Under the pieces are notes generated by a model. It was not told the origin of the DNA. It ran no database searches and saw only the letters and a program-made list of their open reading frames with translations. The position numbers and the translations under genes are program-made. Source: an uncultured Collinsella sp. (GTDB taxonomy: Bacteria; Actinomycetota; Coriobacteriia; Coriobacteriales; Coriobacteriaceae). From it: a DNA stretch of 26,185 nucleotides. The stretch spans positions 1 to 26,185 of the forward strand of contig CABUSL010000012.1 of the NCBI GenBank assembly GCA_902494295.1. The letters are read 5' to 3'. Below, one piece after another: positions 6,407 through 14,250 of the stretch (positions within the stretch are counted from its first letter, which is position 1; every line of letters starts with the position of its first letter).

Positions 6407-8887
6407 TTATAGGTAGCGGCCGGTGATGCTTGCGGGGCAGGCTGCGATGTCGTCTGGCGTGCCGGCGCAGACGATTTGCCCGCCTGCATCGCCACCGCCC
6501 GGGCCCATGTCGATCACGTAATCGGCGTTACGGATAAGGTCGAGGTCGTGTTCGATCACGATAACCGTGGCGCCCTTGGCAACAAGGCCGTCGAACACAC
6601 TCAGCAACACCTGAACATCGAGCGGATGTAGTCCGATCGTGGGCTCGTCAAACACAAACACGGCATCATCCTGCACGCGACCCATCTCGCTCGCAAGCTT
6701 AAGACGCTGAGCCTCGCCGCCCGAAAGCGCCGGCGTGGGCTCACCGAGCGTGAGATAGCCCAAGCCAAGGTCGTGCAAGGTCTGCAAGCGCGTCTGAACT
6801 TTCTTGAGCCCCACCGTGGCGTCGATGGCCTCGTCCACACTCATGTCCATGAGCTGCGGCAACGTAAGCAGACTCCCGTCCTTGCCCTCGCGATGGATAT
6901 GCGAAGCCGCGTCTGCATAACGTGAGCCGTGACATGCCGGGCAGACGATTTCGACATCGGGCAAAAACTGCACGTCGAGCGATATCGAGCCCGTGCCATC
7001 ACACGTAGGGCAGCGCAAGGCGCCGGTATTGTAGCTAAAGGCGCCCGCCTTGTAGCCGGCTGCCTTGGCCTCGGGCGTACGGGCGAAGGCGCGGCGCAGC
7101 TCATCATGGATGTCGGCATAGGTTGCCACCGTCGAGCGCACGTTGGCACCAATGGGCGTGGCGTCAATCAGGTTGGCACGCGCAATGCCCTCGGCATCGA
7201 TCCAGCGCACGTGGCGTGGCAAGCGCTCGCCAGCTGCCTGCGCCTTAAGCGCCGGGATGAGCGTCTCGAGCACCAACGTCGTCTTGCCCGAACCCGAAAC
7301 ACCCGTAACCGCGACCAAGCGACCGCGCGGAATATCGACTTCGAGCGGCTTGACGGTATGGATGGTATCGGTCGCCATGCGGATATGGCCCTGGTCGAAC
7401 ATTTCGTCGTCAGTCACCTGCGGACGCAAGCGCTTGGGCTCGGCGCGCAAAAACGGCGCGATACGGCTGTCCTGCGATTGCTCGACCTCGTCTACCGTAC
7501 CAGCGGCGATTACGTTGCCGCCGCCTGCTCCGGCAACGGGGCCCATCTCGACCAGATAATCAGCCTCCGCCAGCACACGTGTATCGTGGTCGACAACAAC
7601 CACGGTATTGCCGTCATCCACCAGGTCGCGCATTACGCCCACCAAGCCGTCGACATTGGCAGGATGCAAGCCAATTGAGGGCTCGTCCAGCACATAGAGC
7701 ACGCCTGTCGATCGGTTGCGCACCACGCGGGCGAGTTGCACGCGCTGGCGCTCACCCGTGGAGAGCGTGGCACCGGCGCGATCGAACGAAAGGTAATCGA
7801 GACCCAGGTCGACCAGACGACGGGCCACACTCAAAAACGAATCGCAGATATCCGTCGCCATGGGCCGCATCTCGGCCGGCAAGGATGCGGGCACCCCGCG
7901 CACCCACTCGATCGCATCACCAAGCGTCATGGCCGCGGCCTGAGCCAGATTGATACCGCGCACCTGGGGCTGGCGCGCAGCCTCGGAGAGACGCGTGCCG
8001 GCGCAGTCACGGCATGGTCCCTCGCGCAAAAAGCGAGCCACACGCTTAAGCCCCTTATCGTCCTTAACCTTGGCGAGCGCATTCTCAACGGTATAGACGG
8101 CGTTGTAATAGGTAAAGTCGAGCGGCGTGGCGCCCTCGCCGTTTTTGGGAACGTAGAGAATGTGCTTCTTAACCGCCGGGCCGTGAAACACGATGTCGCG
8201 CTCTTGAGGCGTGAGCTGGTTAAACGGCACGTCGGTGCGCACGCCCATCTCGCCGGCCACCTGCTTCATCAGGTCCCACATGAGCGTGCCCCAGGGAAGC
8301 ACCGCACCCTCGTTGATGGTCTTTGACTCGTCGGGCACCAGGCTCGCCTCGTCTACCTCGCGCATGACACCGGTGCCGCCGCAGGTAGGGCACGCACCGC
8401 CGCTATTGAAAGCCAAATCCTCGGCACTCGGCGCGTAGAACTCGCGGCCGCATGTCGGACACGTGAGCGACAGGCCCGCAGCCACGTTAAGGCTCGGCTC
8501 CACACGCGCCCCGCAATGCGGGCACACGTGATGGGCGCAACGGCTAAAGAGTAGACGCAGGCTATTGTTGAGCTCGGTCATGGTACCAAAGGTCGAGCGC
8601 ACGCCCGGTACGCTGGGGCGCTGATGTAATGCGAGCGCCGCTGGCACGTGCAGCACCTCGTCCACCTGGGCGTGCTCGGCCTGCGTCAGACGACGGCGGG
8701 TATAGGTGCTGAGCGCCTCCAGATAGCGGCGCGAGCCCTCGGCATAAAGAACCCCGAGTGCCAGCGAACTCTTGCCCGAACCCGACACGCCGGCAATGCC
8801 CACGAGCTTTCCCAGCGGAATATCGATATCGATGTCTTTGAGGTTATGGACGCGCGCGCCACGCACCTCGATAGCCTGCGGGTTCAT
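6407..8887 (-). CDS. UvrA-like ABC ATPase, short paralogue lacking the UvrB-binding domain
   Basis: About 826 residues from the ATG at 8887, which has AGGTGA 11 nt upstream. An alternative ATG at 8920 overlaps the previous gene by 8 nt but has no ribosome site. Two ABC cassettes are complete: GVSGSGKSS with LSTGERQRVQLARV and LYVLDEPSIGLHP, then GVSGSGKTT with LSGGEAQRLKLASEM and FVFDEPTIGLHP. Zinc-binding cysteine pairs are kept (CPHCG, CPTCGREF, CPTCGGTG, CRDCAGTR, CPTCDGTG, CPACHGSRY). The first zinc pair runs almost straight into the AFNSGGACPTCGGTG segment, so the roughly 100-residue UvrB-interaction region of canonical 940-residue UvrA is missing. Such short forms are linked to drug tolerance or DNA protection rather than standard excision repair. 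It is the last gene of a minus-strand run. Confidence 0.9.
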   Translation of the reverse strand: MNPQAIEVRGARVHNLKDIDIDIPLGKLVGIAGVSGSGKSSLALGVLYAEGSRRYLEALSTYTRRRLTQAEHAQVDEVLHVPAALALHQRPSVPGVRSTFGTMTELNNSLRLLFSRCAHHVCPHCGARVEPSLNVAAGLSLTCPTCGREFYAPSAEDLAFNSGGACPTCGGTGVMREVDEASLVPDESKTINEGAVLPWGTLMWDLMKQVAGEMGVRTDVPFNQLTPQERDIVFHGPAVKKHILYVPKNGEGATPLDFTYYNAVYTVENALAKVKDDKGLKRVARFLREGPCRDCAGTRLSEAARQPQVRGINLAQAAAMTLGDAIEWVRGVPASLPAEMRPMATDICDSFLSVARRLVDLGLDYLSFDRAGATLSTGERQRVQLARVVRNRSTGVLYVLDEPSIGLHPANVDGLVGVMRDLVDDGNTVVVVDHDTRVLAEADYLVEMGPVAGAGGGNVIAAGTVDEVEQSQDSRIAPFLRAEPKRLRPQVTDDEMFDQGHIRMATDTIHTVKPLEVDIPRGRLVAVTGVSGSGKTTLVLETLIPALKAQAAGERLPRHVRWIDAEGIARANLIDATPIGANVRSTVATYADIHDELRRAFARTPEAKAAGYKAGAFSYNTGALRCPTCDGTGSISLDVQFLPDVEIVCPACHGSRYADAASHIHREGKDGSLLTLPQLMDMSVDEAIDATVGLKKVQTRLQTLHDLGLGYLTLGEPTPALSGGEAQRLKLASEMGRVQDDAVFVFDEPTIGLHPLDVQVLLSVFDGLVAKGATVIVIEHDLDLIRNADYVIDMGPGGGDAGGQIVCAGTPDDIAACPASITGRYL

Positions 8888-8912
8888 CTTCTGTTCCGTC
8901 ACCTTTATCACC

Positions 8913-10031
8913 CTACTCATGCAATATAACTCGATCGCGAATGTACGCGCCCAGCATGGGCACGGTAAACCGGACGAGGCCGTATCCGGCAGCCTCGATG
9001 ACGCGCTCGCGAATCAGGCTTGCGCGATATTTACTCGCCCAGCTCTGAGTGCGATCACAGCGCTCAATGATGTCCGCCATGCGCGTCGGCTTGCCCCCGT
9101 CAACTGCCATGGCCTCGATAAATAGGCGCTGTGGACTGCGCAGCCCGTAATACAGGGGCGCGTCAACCGCTTCGTAGAACTCGGAGACGGCATCCGCGTG
9201 CCCAGCCTCAACATCGCGCTCTTCAATGACCTGCGAGCCACGCCGGACGGCAGACCGCCACATGTAATAGCCCACCAGCTGAACCATATAGGGATGCCCC
9301 ATGCTCTTGCGCGCCGCAAGGTCCGCCGTCTCCGCATCAACGTAAAGACCAGCGTCTTTGACCGTCTGGATATACGAATCGCGCACTTTGGGCAAAGAAA
9401 TCGCCCCCAGCGTACGCTGCTGAGCACGCCGCAAAAACGTCACGCTCGGCTCTTCGAGCAAGTCATCAACCATACTGGGTAAGCCGGCGAACACCAGCGC
9501 AAGACCGCGCTGGTCGCTATCGGACAAGCCCGTAACATCTTGATCTCCGGGCACTTGCTGATAGAGAACGGCCAGCGCCGCCAGTTCCTCGATAGACGCA
9601 GATTGGGCCTCGTCAATCGCAAACAGTATGCCCTTGCCTGGACCGAGCTTCTTGAGGCGCTCGTTGACCAGCCCTCGCAACGTTTCGCCCTTTGCTCGCG
9701 CCGCCTCGACCGACATCCGGCCAAACGACGGACCGAGCTCCATTGACGTCACAACGGGTTTATTCGAGCGAAGCGCGTCGGCCAAGCGGTCGCATAAGCC
9801 AAGCGAAGCGAAATCGGAGACAACCGCCCATCCGCGCGCGCTGGCTAGACGCTGCAGCTCCCGTAGGAGAACCGTTTTGCCACAGCCGCGGTTTCCCGTA
9901 ATGAGCATGAGCCTTCCGGGGGCACCGGCGCCGTTATCGAGCCCTTCCTCGAAATCTTCGATGACCGACTCACGACCGATGAGTATCGGAGGCCGCTTGC
10001 CTGCCGTTGGCTTAAAGGGATTCGGGTTCAT
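8913..10031 (-). CDS. ORC/Cdc6-like AAA ATPase with C-terminal winged-helix region
   Basis: 372 residues; the start follows CGAGGAGG. Walker A is GNRGCGKT (46-53), Walker B ILFAIDEA (135-142), and a sensor-1-like LVFAGLPS follows near 185. The lead-in LIGRESVIEDFEEGL is typical of AAA_16/ORC-type ATPases that bind DNA or act as molecular switches. The C-terminal 100 residues (RLFIEAMAVDGGKPTRMADI, then SLIRERVIEAAGYGLVRFTV) look like a winged helix. It shares an 8-nt overlap region with the earliest possible start of the UvrA-like gene, so the two are probably translated from one message. Upstream are two direct repeats that include a likely promoter. Its biological role is not known to me. 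Confidence 0.85.
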   Translation of the reverse strand: MNPNPFKPTAGKRPPILIGRESVIEDFEEGLDNGAGAPGRLMLITGNRGCGKTVLLRELQRLASARGWAVVSDFASLGLCDRLADALRSNKPVVTSMELGPSFGRMSVEAARAKGETLRGLVNERLKKLGPGKGILFAIDEAQSASIEELAALAVLYQQVPGDQDVTGLSDSDQRGLALVFAGLPSMVDDLLEEPSVTFLRRAQQRTLGAISLPKVRDSYIQTVKDAGLYVDAETADLAARKSMGHPYMVQLVGYYMWRSAVRRGSQVIEERDVEAGHADAVSEFYEAVDAPLYYGLRSPQRLFIEAMAVDGGKPTRMADIIERCDRTQSWASKYRASLIRERVIEAAGYGLVRFTVPMLGAYIRDRVILHE

Positions 10032-10064
10032 GTCGGCCTCCTCGGATTGGCAAACCCTGGTAAT

Positions 10065-10095
10065 AGTTATACCAACTTGTACCGAGTTATACCAA
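10065..10095 (-). promoter_or_regulatory. Tandem 11-bp direct repeats forming the promoter of the AAA ATPase gene
   Basis: AGTTATACCAA occurs at 10065-10075 and again at 10085-10095, exactly 20 bp apart, about two DNA turns. Read on the minus strand, the distal copy supplies TTGGTA as a -35 element and the proximal copy supplies TATAAC as a -10 element, with an 18-bp spacer. A regulator binding both copies would cover the promoter. Confidence 0.5.
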
Positions 10096-10098
10096 TAG

Positions 10099-10131
10099 CA
10101 TGTAACAAAGGAACTGCCCCTTTGTCACATG
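10099..10131. terminator. Hairpin over the stop codon of the Tet(M)-like gene
   Basis: CATGTAACAAAGG (10099-10111) pairs with CCTTTGTCACATG (10119-10131) with one A-C mismatch; the loop is AACTGCC. The stop codon of the minus-strand gene (10125-10127) lies in the stem. It is a near copy of the hairpin at 6371-6403. It lies between the Tet(M)-like gene and the AAA gene and may limit read-through. Confidence 0.5.
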
Positions 10132-12128
10132 TGGCCGAAAAACTCCGCGTCTGCTGCTCGCCAGGGGCGGAAGGTGGCAGGGTCGATCTTTACGTGCGCC
10201 GCGGCGGGCACGTCGTACCATTTGACCGTGTAGCCGGCGCCGTGAGAGCAAAAGACCGAGTCGGGCGTGTTGGGCAGATCGGCCTCGGGCTCATAGGCGG
10301 CCGTCTCGATTACGCGCTCGGCATCATGGCAAGCCGCATAGCCGGCGAACTCTAGGTACAGATGCCCGCGACCACTCGTGTAGGCAGCCACCTCCAGCGC
10401 GTAATCCTGCACCTCAGATGCCGGCACGCGACCCACAAGCTTCGCCCGGTCTCCCGCCATCGTCGGCGGCTCGTACTCGGCACCCATGCGCGTGGCATCC
10501 GAGAGTGCCCGGCCCACGCACTCCCCCGGCACCTCGAGCTCAAAGCGATACCACGGCTCCAGCAGCACCGCAGCATCCGCCTCACGCGCCTGCATGAGTC
10601 CCTGTCGAATCGCACGGTACGTGGCCTGGCGAAAATCGCCACCCTCGGTGTGTTTGGCATGCGCGCGGCCGCCCGTGAGCGTAATGCGCACATCGGTGAT
10701 GGGAGAGCCGGTCAGCACGCCCAGGTGATCGCGCTCCATGGCGTTGGTGAGCGCCAGACGCTGCCAGTTAAGATCGAGCTCGTCGGTCGAGGTCACGGTG
10801 CCAAACTGCACGCCCGAACCCGCTGGCAACGGCTCCAGGCGCAGATGCACCTCGGCATAGTGGCGCAGTGGCTCAAAGTGGCCCACGCCCTCGACCGGCT
10901 GCGAAATGGTCTCCTTATAGAGAATGCCGCCAGACTCAAACGCAACCGAAAGGCCAAAGCGATCGGCCAACACCCGCTGCACGACCTCGAGTTGCACGGC
11001 GCCCATCAACTGCAAATGAATCTGCTCAAGATGAGTGTTCCAGCTTACGCCGAGCATGGGATCTTCGTCCGCCAACTCAGTCAGTGCTTTGAACACCGCA
11101 TGGGCATCGTGTTCGCCCGGAAGCACCGTATAGGTGAGGACCGGCGCAATGACAGGCGCATCGCCCGCGGGCTCCGCGCCCAGGGCGTCCCCCGGGCGAA
11201 CGTGCGCAAGACCCGTCACGGCACAAATACCGCCAGCAGCAACTTCTTGGGCAAGCTCATACTTTTCGCCGTTATAGATGCGTACCTGATCGACCTTCTG
11301 CTCCCATGCCTCGGCACCGGAACGTCCACCAATCATCTGTTTTGCGTGCAGCGTGCCGCCGGCCACTTTAACCCATGCCAAGCGCTCGCCGCGATCCCCG
11401 CGGCTGACACGATAGACGCGCGCGGCAAACTCCGGGAGCCATGTCTGTTCACGCATCAGCGCACATATGCCATCCAGCAGCTCGTCCACGCCTTGATCCC
11501 TGAGCGCCGAGCCGGCAAAACAGGGAAAGAGCTTGCGCTCGGCAACCATACGCGACAGCGTTGCGACAGAAAGCTCACCCGCCTCAAGAAACTCCTCGAG
11601 CGCTTCTTCGTCTAACGCGGCAGCGTCTTCCTGAACGCCACCACCCGTCAGCAGTTCGTTGGCATCCAGGCAGCCCTCGGAAAGACGTTGCCCAAGTTGT
11701 GCCAGCAAAACATCGCGGCCGGGATTCTCCAAATCGATTTTGTTGATATAGATGAACGTCGGGATGTCATAGCGTGCAAGCAGGCGCCACAGGGTTTCGG
11801 TGTGCCCCTGCACGCCGTCGTTGGCGCCCACAACTAAAATCGCGTAGTCCAGCGCGCGCAATGTGCGCTCCGCCTCGGCCGAAAAATCGACATGCCCCGG
11901 TGCATCCACGAGCATGACGTGGGTATCGCCATGGTCGAGTACGGCCTGCGACGAGAAAATCGTGATGCCGCGCTCGCGCTCGATCGCGTCAGTGTCCAGA
12001 TGCGAATCACCATCGTCCACGCGGCCGCGCTTGCGAATGCGACCCGCGTTGAACAGCATGGCCTCGGCCAGCGTGGTCTTGCCGGCATCGACATGCGCCA
12101 AGATTCCAACGACCGCTTGCTTCGACAT
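10125..12128 (-). CDS. Tet(M)/EF-G-like translational GTPase (ribosomal protection protein family)
   Basis: 667 residues from the ATG at 12128, which follows AGAGGAGA. The frame is open further upstream, but without a ribosome site. The G-domain motifs are AHVDAGKTT (11-19), RGITI (53-57), DAPGH (75-79) and NKID (129-132). The remaining domains follow the EF-G/Tet(M) plan, including GGRAHAKHTEGGDFRQATYR in domain IV and a C-terminal LPNTPDSVFCSHGAGYTVKW segment typical of Tet(M)-like clostridial and actinobacterial proteins. The length is slightly above Tet(M) (about 639). It could protect ribosomes from tetracycline-like drugs or serve a housekeeping ribosome-recycling role; sequence alone does not decide. 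Base composition matches the surroundings, and no transfer genes are adjacent, so recent acquisition is not indicated. Confidence 0.87.
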   Translation of the reverse strand: MSKQAVVGILAHVDAGKTTLAEAMLFNAGRIRKRGRVDDGDSHLDTDAIERERGITIFSSQAVLDHGDTHVMLVDAPGHVDFSAEAERTLRALDYAILVVGANDGVQGHTETLWRLLARYDIPTFIYINKIDLENPGRDVLLAQLGQRLSEGCLDANELLTGGGVQEDAAALDEEALEEFLEAGELSVATLSRMVAERKLFPCFAGSALRDQGVDELLDGICALMREQTWLPEFAARVYRVSRGDRGERLAWVKVAGGTLHAKQMIGGRSGAEAWEQKVDQVRIYNGEKYELAQEVAAGGICAVTGLAHVRPGDALGAEPAGDAPVIAPVLTYTVLPGEHDAHAVFKALTELADEDPMLGVSWNTHLEQIHLQLMGAVQLEVVQRVLADRFGLSVAFESGGILYKETISQPVEGVGHFEPLRHYAEVHLRLEPLPAGSGVQFGTVTSTDELDLNWQRLALTNAMERDHLGVLTGSPITDVRITLTGGRAHAKHTEGGDFRQATYRAIRQGLMQAREADAAVLLEPWYRFELEVPGECVGRALSDATRMGAEYEPPTMAGDRAKLVGRVPASEVQDYALEVAAYTSGRGHLYLEFAGYAACHDAERVIETAAYEPEADLPNTPDSVFCSHGAGYTVKWYDVPAAAHVKIDPATFRPWRAADAEFFGHM

Positions 12129-12315
12129 GGCTCTCCTCTTATTGCAAGCCCATCGCACGCGGCAACGGGCGTCCTCGTTCCACACTGGATGATACAATTT
12201 ACGGGCCGGCGGGCGAAGCGGGCCCTATCCCCCGACCGAGCTCATCGCCCCGCGTTGCCGCGCGGCGATTTTCGTAGGTTCGCGCCTTGCGAAAGCCGGC
12301 TTGCAAAACAGCGCA

Positions 12316-12355
12316 GCGAACGAAAATGGCCCCGGGTGGGACCATTTTCGTTCGC
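12316..12355. terminator. Long hairpin between the GNAT gene and the Tet(M)-like gene
   Basis: GCGAACGAAAATGG (12316-12329) pairs perfectly over 14 bp with 12342-12355; the loop is CCCCGGGTGGGA, which can add further pairs. It lies 27 nt past the GNAT stop on the minus strand. A further ATTTTCGT-TTCGC copy at about 12269-12284 repeats one arm. It is a terminator or a repeat-type element; no T-run follows. Confidence 0.5.
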
Positions 12356-12382
12356 GCGAATTATTGATATGAGGCGTCGCTC

Positions 12383-12871
12383 TTACGCCTCGCGCAGCCA
12401 ATCAAACGCGACGCGCGGCGTACCGTCCGACACATATACGATACCGGCGCGCTTAAACCCGGCCTTGGCGATGGCTCCCTGCATGGGCAGGTTGTCCTGA
12501 TGCGTGTCGATGCGCAGGTGATCGGCACGCTCCTTGGCAAAGGCAAACATCGCAGCCGCGATACCGTGCACGGTGCCATCGGACGCCACGCGATGCAGCA
12601 CGGCGTACGGAGCGTCGCTGCGCCATTGACCATCCTCAATGACGTCATAGCACTCGTCCGGGCCCGGCAAAAAGGCAAACGTCGCCACCACGCGGCCGTC
12701 GACTTCGCACACATAGCTGCCATCGGCGGCGATATCGGCAGCCAGCTGCTCGGCAGAAGGCGTGCCCTCGGGCCACTGCGTGGCGTTGCCATGTGCGCGC
12801 ATAAAGGCGCGGGCTGCGTCATAGATAGCCATGACGGCGGGAATGTCGGTATCGAGGGTTTTTCTGATCAT
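12383..12871 (-). CDS. GNAT-family N-acetyltransferase
   Basis: 162 residues from the ATG at 12871, with GAGGT about 9 nt upstream; a GTG one codon earlier is also possible. The order fits the acetyl-CoA-dependent GNAT fold: MIRKTLDTDIPAVMAIYDAA at the N-terminus, the acceptor-side strand SYVCEVDGRVVATFAFLPGP, the strand-helix AVLHRVASDGTVHGIAAAMF corresponding to motif A, and DTHQDNLPMQGAIAKAGFKR in motif B. The P-loop-like stretch (SDGTVHGIA) is a relaxed version of Q/RxxGxG/A. This subfamily often has HxDNxxMqxxlxkxGF. The substrate is unknown. It is the first gene of the minus-strand run and is divergent from the small zinc protein. Confidence 0.87.
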   Translation of the reverse strand: MIRKTLDTDIPAVMAIYDAARAFMRAHGNATQWPEGTPSAEQLAADIAADGSYVCEVDGRVVATFAFLPGPDECYDVIEDGQWRSDAPYAVLHRVASDGTVHGIAAAMFAFAKERADHLRIDTHQDNLPMQGAIAKAGFKRAGIVYVSDGTPRVAFDWLREA

Positions 12872-12892
12872 CACGCGGCGACCTCACGTTTA

Positions 12893-12924
12893 TTGGTATC
12901 ACTTTGGTTGAGCAATGATACCAG
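12893..12924. promoter_or_regulatory. Spaced palindrome in the divergent promoter region
   Basis: TGGTATCA (12894-12901) and TGATACCA (12916-12923) are perfect inverted 8-mers with 14 bp between them, placed between the GNAT gene and the divergent zinc protein gene. The half-site TTGGTATcAC resembles the TTGGTATaAC repeats in front of the AAA ATPase gene, so one regulator may read both. Confidence 0.45.
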
Positions 12925-12948
12925 CGTTTGGAGAGAGGCGCTAAGCAG

Positions 12949-13245
12949 ATGGGAAGCAAAAAGCGAGCCGCCTGGTCAAAGGCCAAAAGCGAGTTTTTGG
13001 GCGCTGCTACCGGCGGCGATATGAGCGACCTGTTTGCGCGCGAGGACGAGCGCCGCGACGCCCTAGACGCCGAGCGCGATGAAGCCTGGCGTTACAAGTC
13101 GTGCGAACGCAAAAACCGTTACGACACACGCGCCGAGGCCGAGGCAGTTATGGCCGACTGCGAAAACCGCGGGCGGCGTGGTTTGGCCTGCTACAAATGT
13201 GAATACTGCGGCGGCTGGCACCTGACGTCGCACCCTTGGAAATAG
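12949..13245 (+). CDS. Small zinc-ribbon-like protein
   Basis: 98 residues; an AGAGAGG ribosome site lies about 10 nt before the ATG at 12949. The N-terminal half is basic then strongly charged (KKRAAWSKAKSEF, DLFAREDERRDALDAERDEA). The C-terminal half reads ERKNRYDTRAEAEAVMADCE and then LACYKCEYCGGWHLTSHPWK. The C-x2-C-x3-WHLTS pattern recurs in small actinobacterial and phage proteins and probably binds one zinc ion with the Cys pair and the His. A nucleic-acid-binding role is likely by analogy, but the function is unknown. Confidence 0.8.
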   Translation: MGSKKRAAWSKAKSEFLGAATGGDMSDLFAREDERRDALDAERDEAWRYKSCERKNRYDTRAEAEAVMADCENRGRRGLACYKCEYCGGWHLTSHPWK

Positions 13246-13293
13246 GGACCGCATCGGCACGGCACTAGCGAAGCCCCGGTAATCGCACGCAAG

Positions 13294-13998
13294 CTACGGG
13301 CGCGGCGGCACCAAAACATCGTAACGAACGGCCTTGCCCGCAAGTTGATAGCTCGGCTTAACGCCGGCAAGCAGCGGGCCCTTCACCGGCCGCTTGATAA
13401 CGACCTTGCGCGGGTGCACCGCAAGCGCGGCTTCGACCAGCGTCTCCTCATCGGTACATGGCCGTTCCAGATGGTGCAAGAGTTGGAACTTCTTTTTGAC
13501 CGCCGCACTTTTGGTGCGCTCGGGAAACATGGGGTCCAGATACACCACGTCGGGAGCCGCGAGCTCGCCCTGCTCGATCAGCTCAGCTGTATGGCGAAGG
13601 CCGGCAATGCTGTCCTCGCCCGCATGAAGGCGCATGCGGGCCACGGCAGCCGCAAGCGCCGGATCATCTGCCGCGCGATCCAGGGCATCCTTGAGGAGCG
13701 CCGCGATCGCGCAATCCTGCTCATACAGATCGACGGTAAAGCCCGCGGCCGCCAGCAGCAGCGAATCCTCGCCAAAGCCCGCCGTGGCATCAATCGCCCA
13801 TGGCCGCTCGATGCCTTTTGCGCGCGCAGCCTTTACCAGCAACTCTTGTTGCAGACAGCCCTGTTTAAGCCGCGGAAGCATGCGGGTGAAATCGGCGCGC
13901 AGCTCCATCGTGCCGTCGGTGAGCGTGAGGCCCTCGGACTTCCCGATCAGCTCAAGCCCCGCGGCCCGAGCAACAGAAAAGGGATCGACGACGCCCAT
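13294..13998 (-). CDS. rsmJ: 16S rRNA (guanine(1516)-N2)-methyltransferase RsmJ-like
   Basis: 234 residues, starting after AAGGAGT. The S-adenosylmethionine site is AIDATAGFGEDSLLLAAAGF, followed by the acidic-end strand VDLYEQD and ALLKDALDRA. The catalytic region APDVVYLDPMFPERTKSAAV with VKKKFQLLHHL and the later KVVIKRPVKGPLLAG are diagnostic for RsmJ/YhiQ, which methylates 16S rRNA in the decoding region. The N-terminal domain is shorter and differs from the E. coli protein, as expected for a distant relative. It runs convergently toward the zinc protein gene; no strong terminator is seen between them. Confidence 0.88.
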   Translation of the reverse strand: MGVVDPFSVARAAGLELIGKSEGLTLTDGTMELRADFTRMLPRLKQGCLQQELLVKAARAKGIERPWAIDATAGFGEDSLLLAAAGFTVDLYEQDCAIAALLKDALDRAADDPALAAAVARMRLHAGEDSIAGLRHTAELIEQGELAAPDVVYLDPMFPERTKSAAVKKKFQLLHHLERPCTDEETLVEAALAVHPRKVVIKRPVKGPLLAGVKPSYQLAGKAVRYDVLVPPRP

Positions 13999-14250
13999 GG
14001 GTACTCCTTAACAAGCAAAACGAATACGTGAGTGCCGTTTATGTCGGCACCCAACCGTCCGCTATTGTCCCACATGCGACAAGGCCCACCGCCCATCGCA
14101 GAATGCGGGCATCTATTTAGCGGTAAAGTACCAAATCCTGTCAGGTATTGCCCTCCACCTCAACTCTCCGTTTACCTACCGCTTCGCGACCATTCCATTC
14201 TTGCCCGTCCGTATCATTAAAGGACTGAACATTCGTCGTGAGGAATGCAA

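Noticed and set aside
6929..8326. Long plus-strand open frames (249 and 196 residues)
   Set aside because: Both are antisense to the UvrA-like gene and have no ribosome sites or known motifs.
10362..11615. 417-residue plus-strand open frame
   Set aside because: It is the antisense shadow of the Tet(M)-like gene and has no recognisable domain.
14032..14250. Small ORF or structured leader before the solute-binding protein
   Set aside because: The 62-residue frame has no ribosome site and no protein-like pattern; only a weak TATCAT box (14212-14217) was seen, without a -35.
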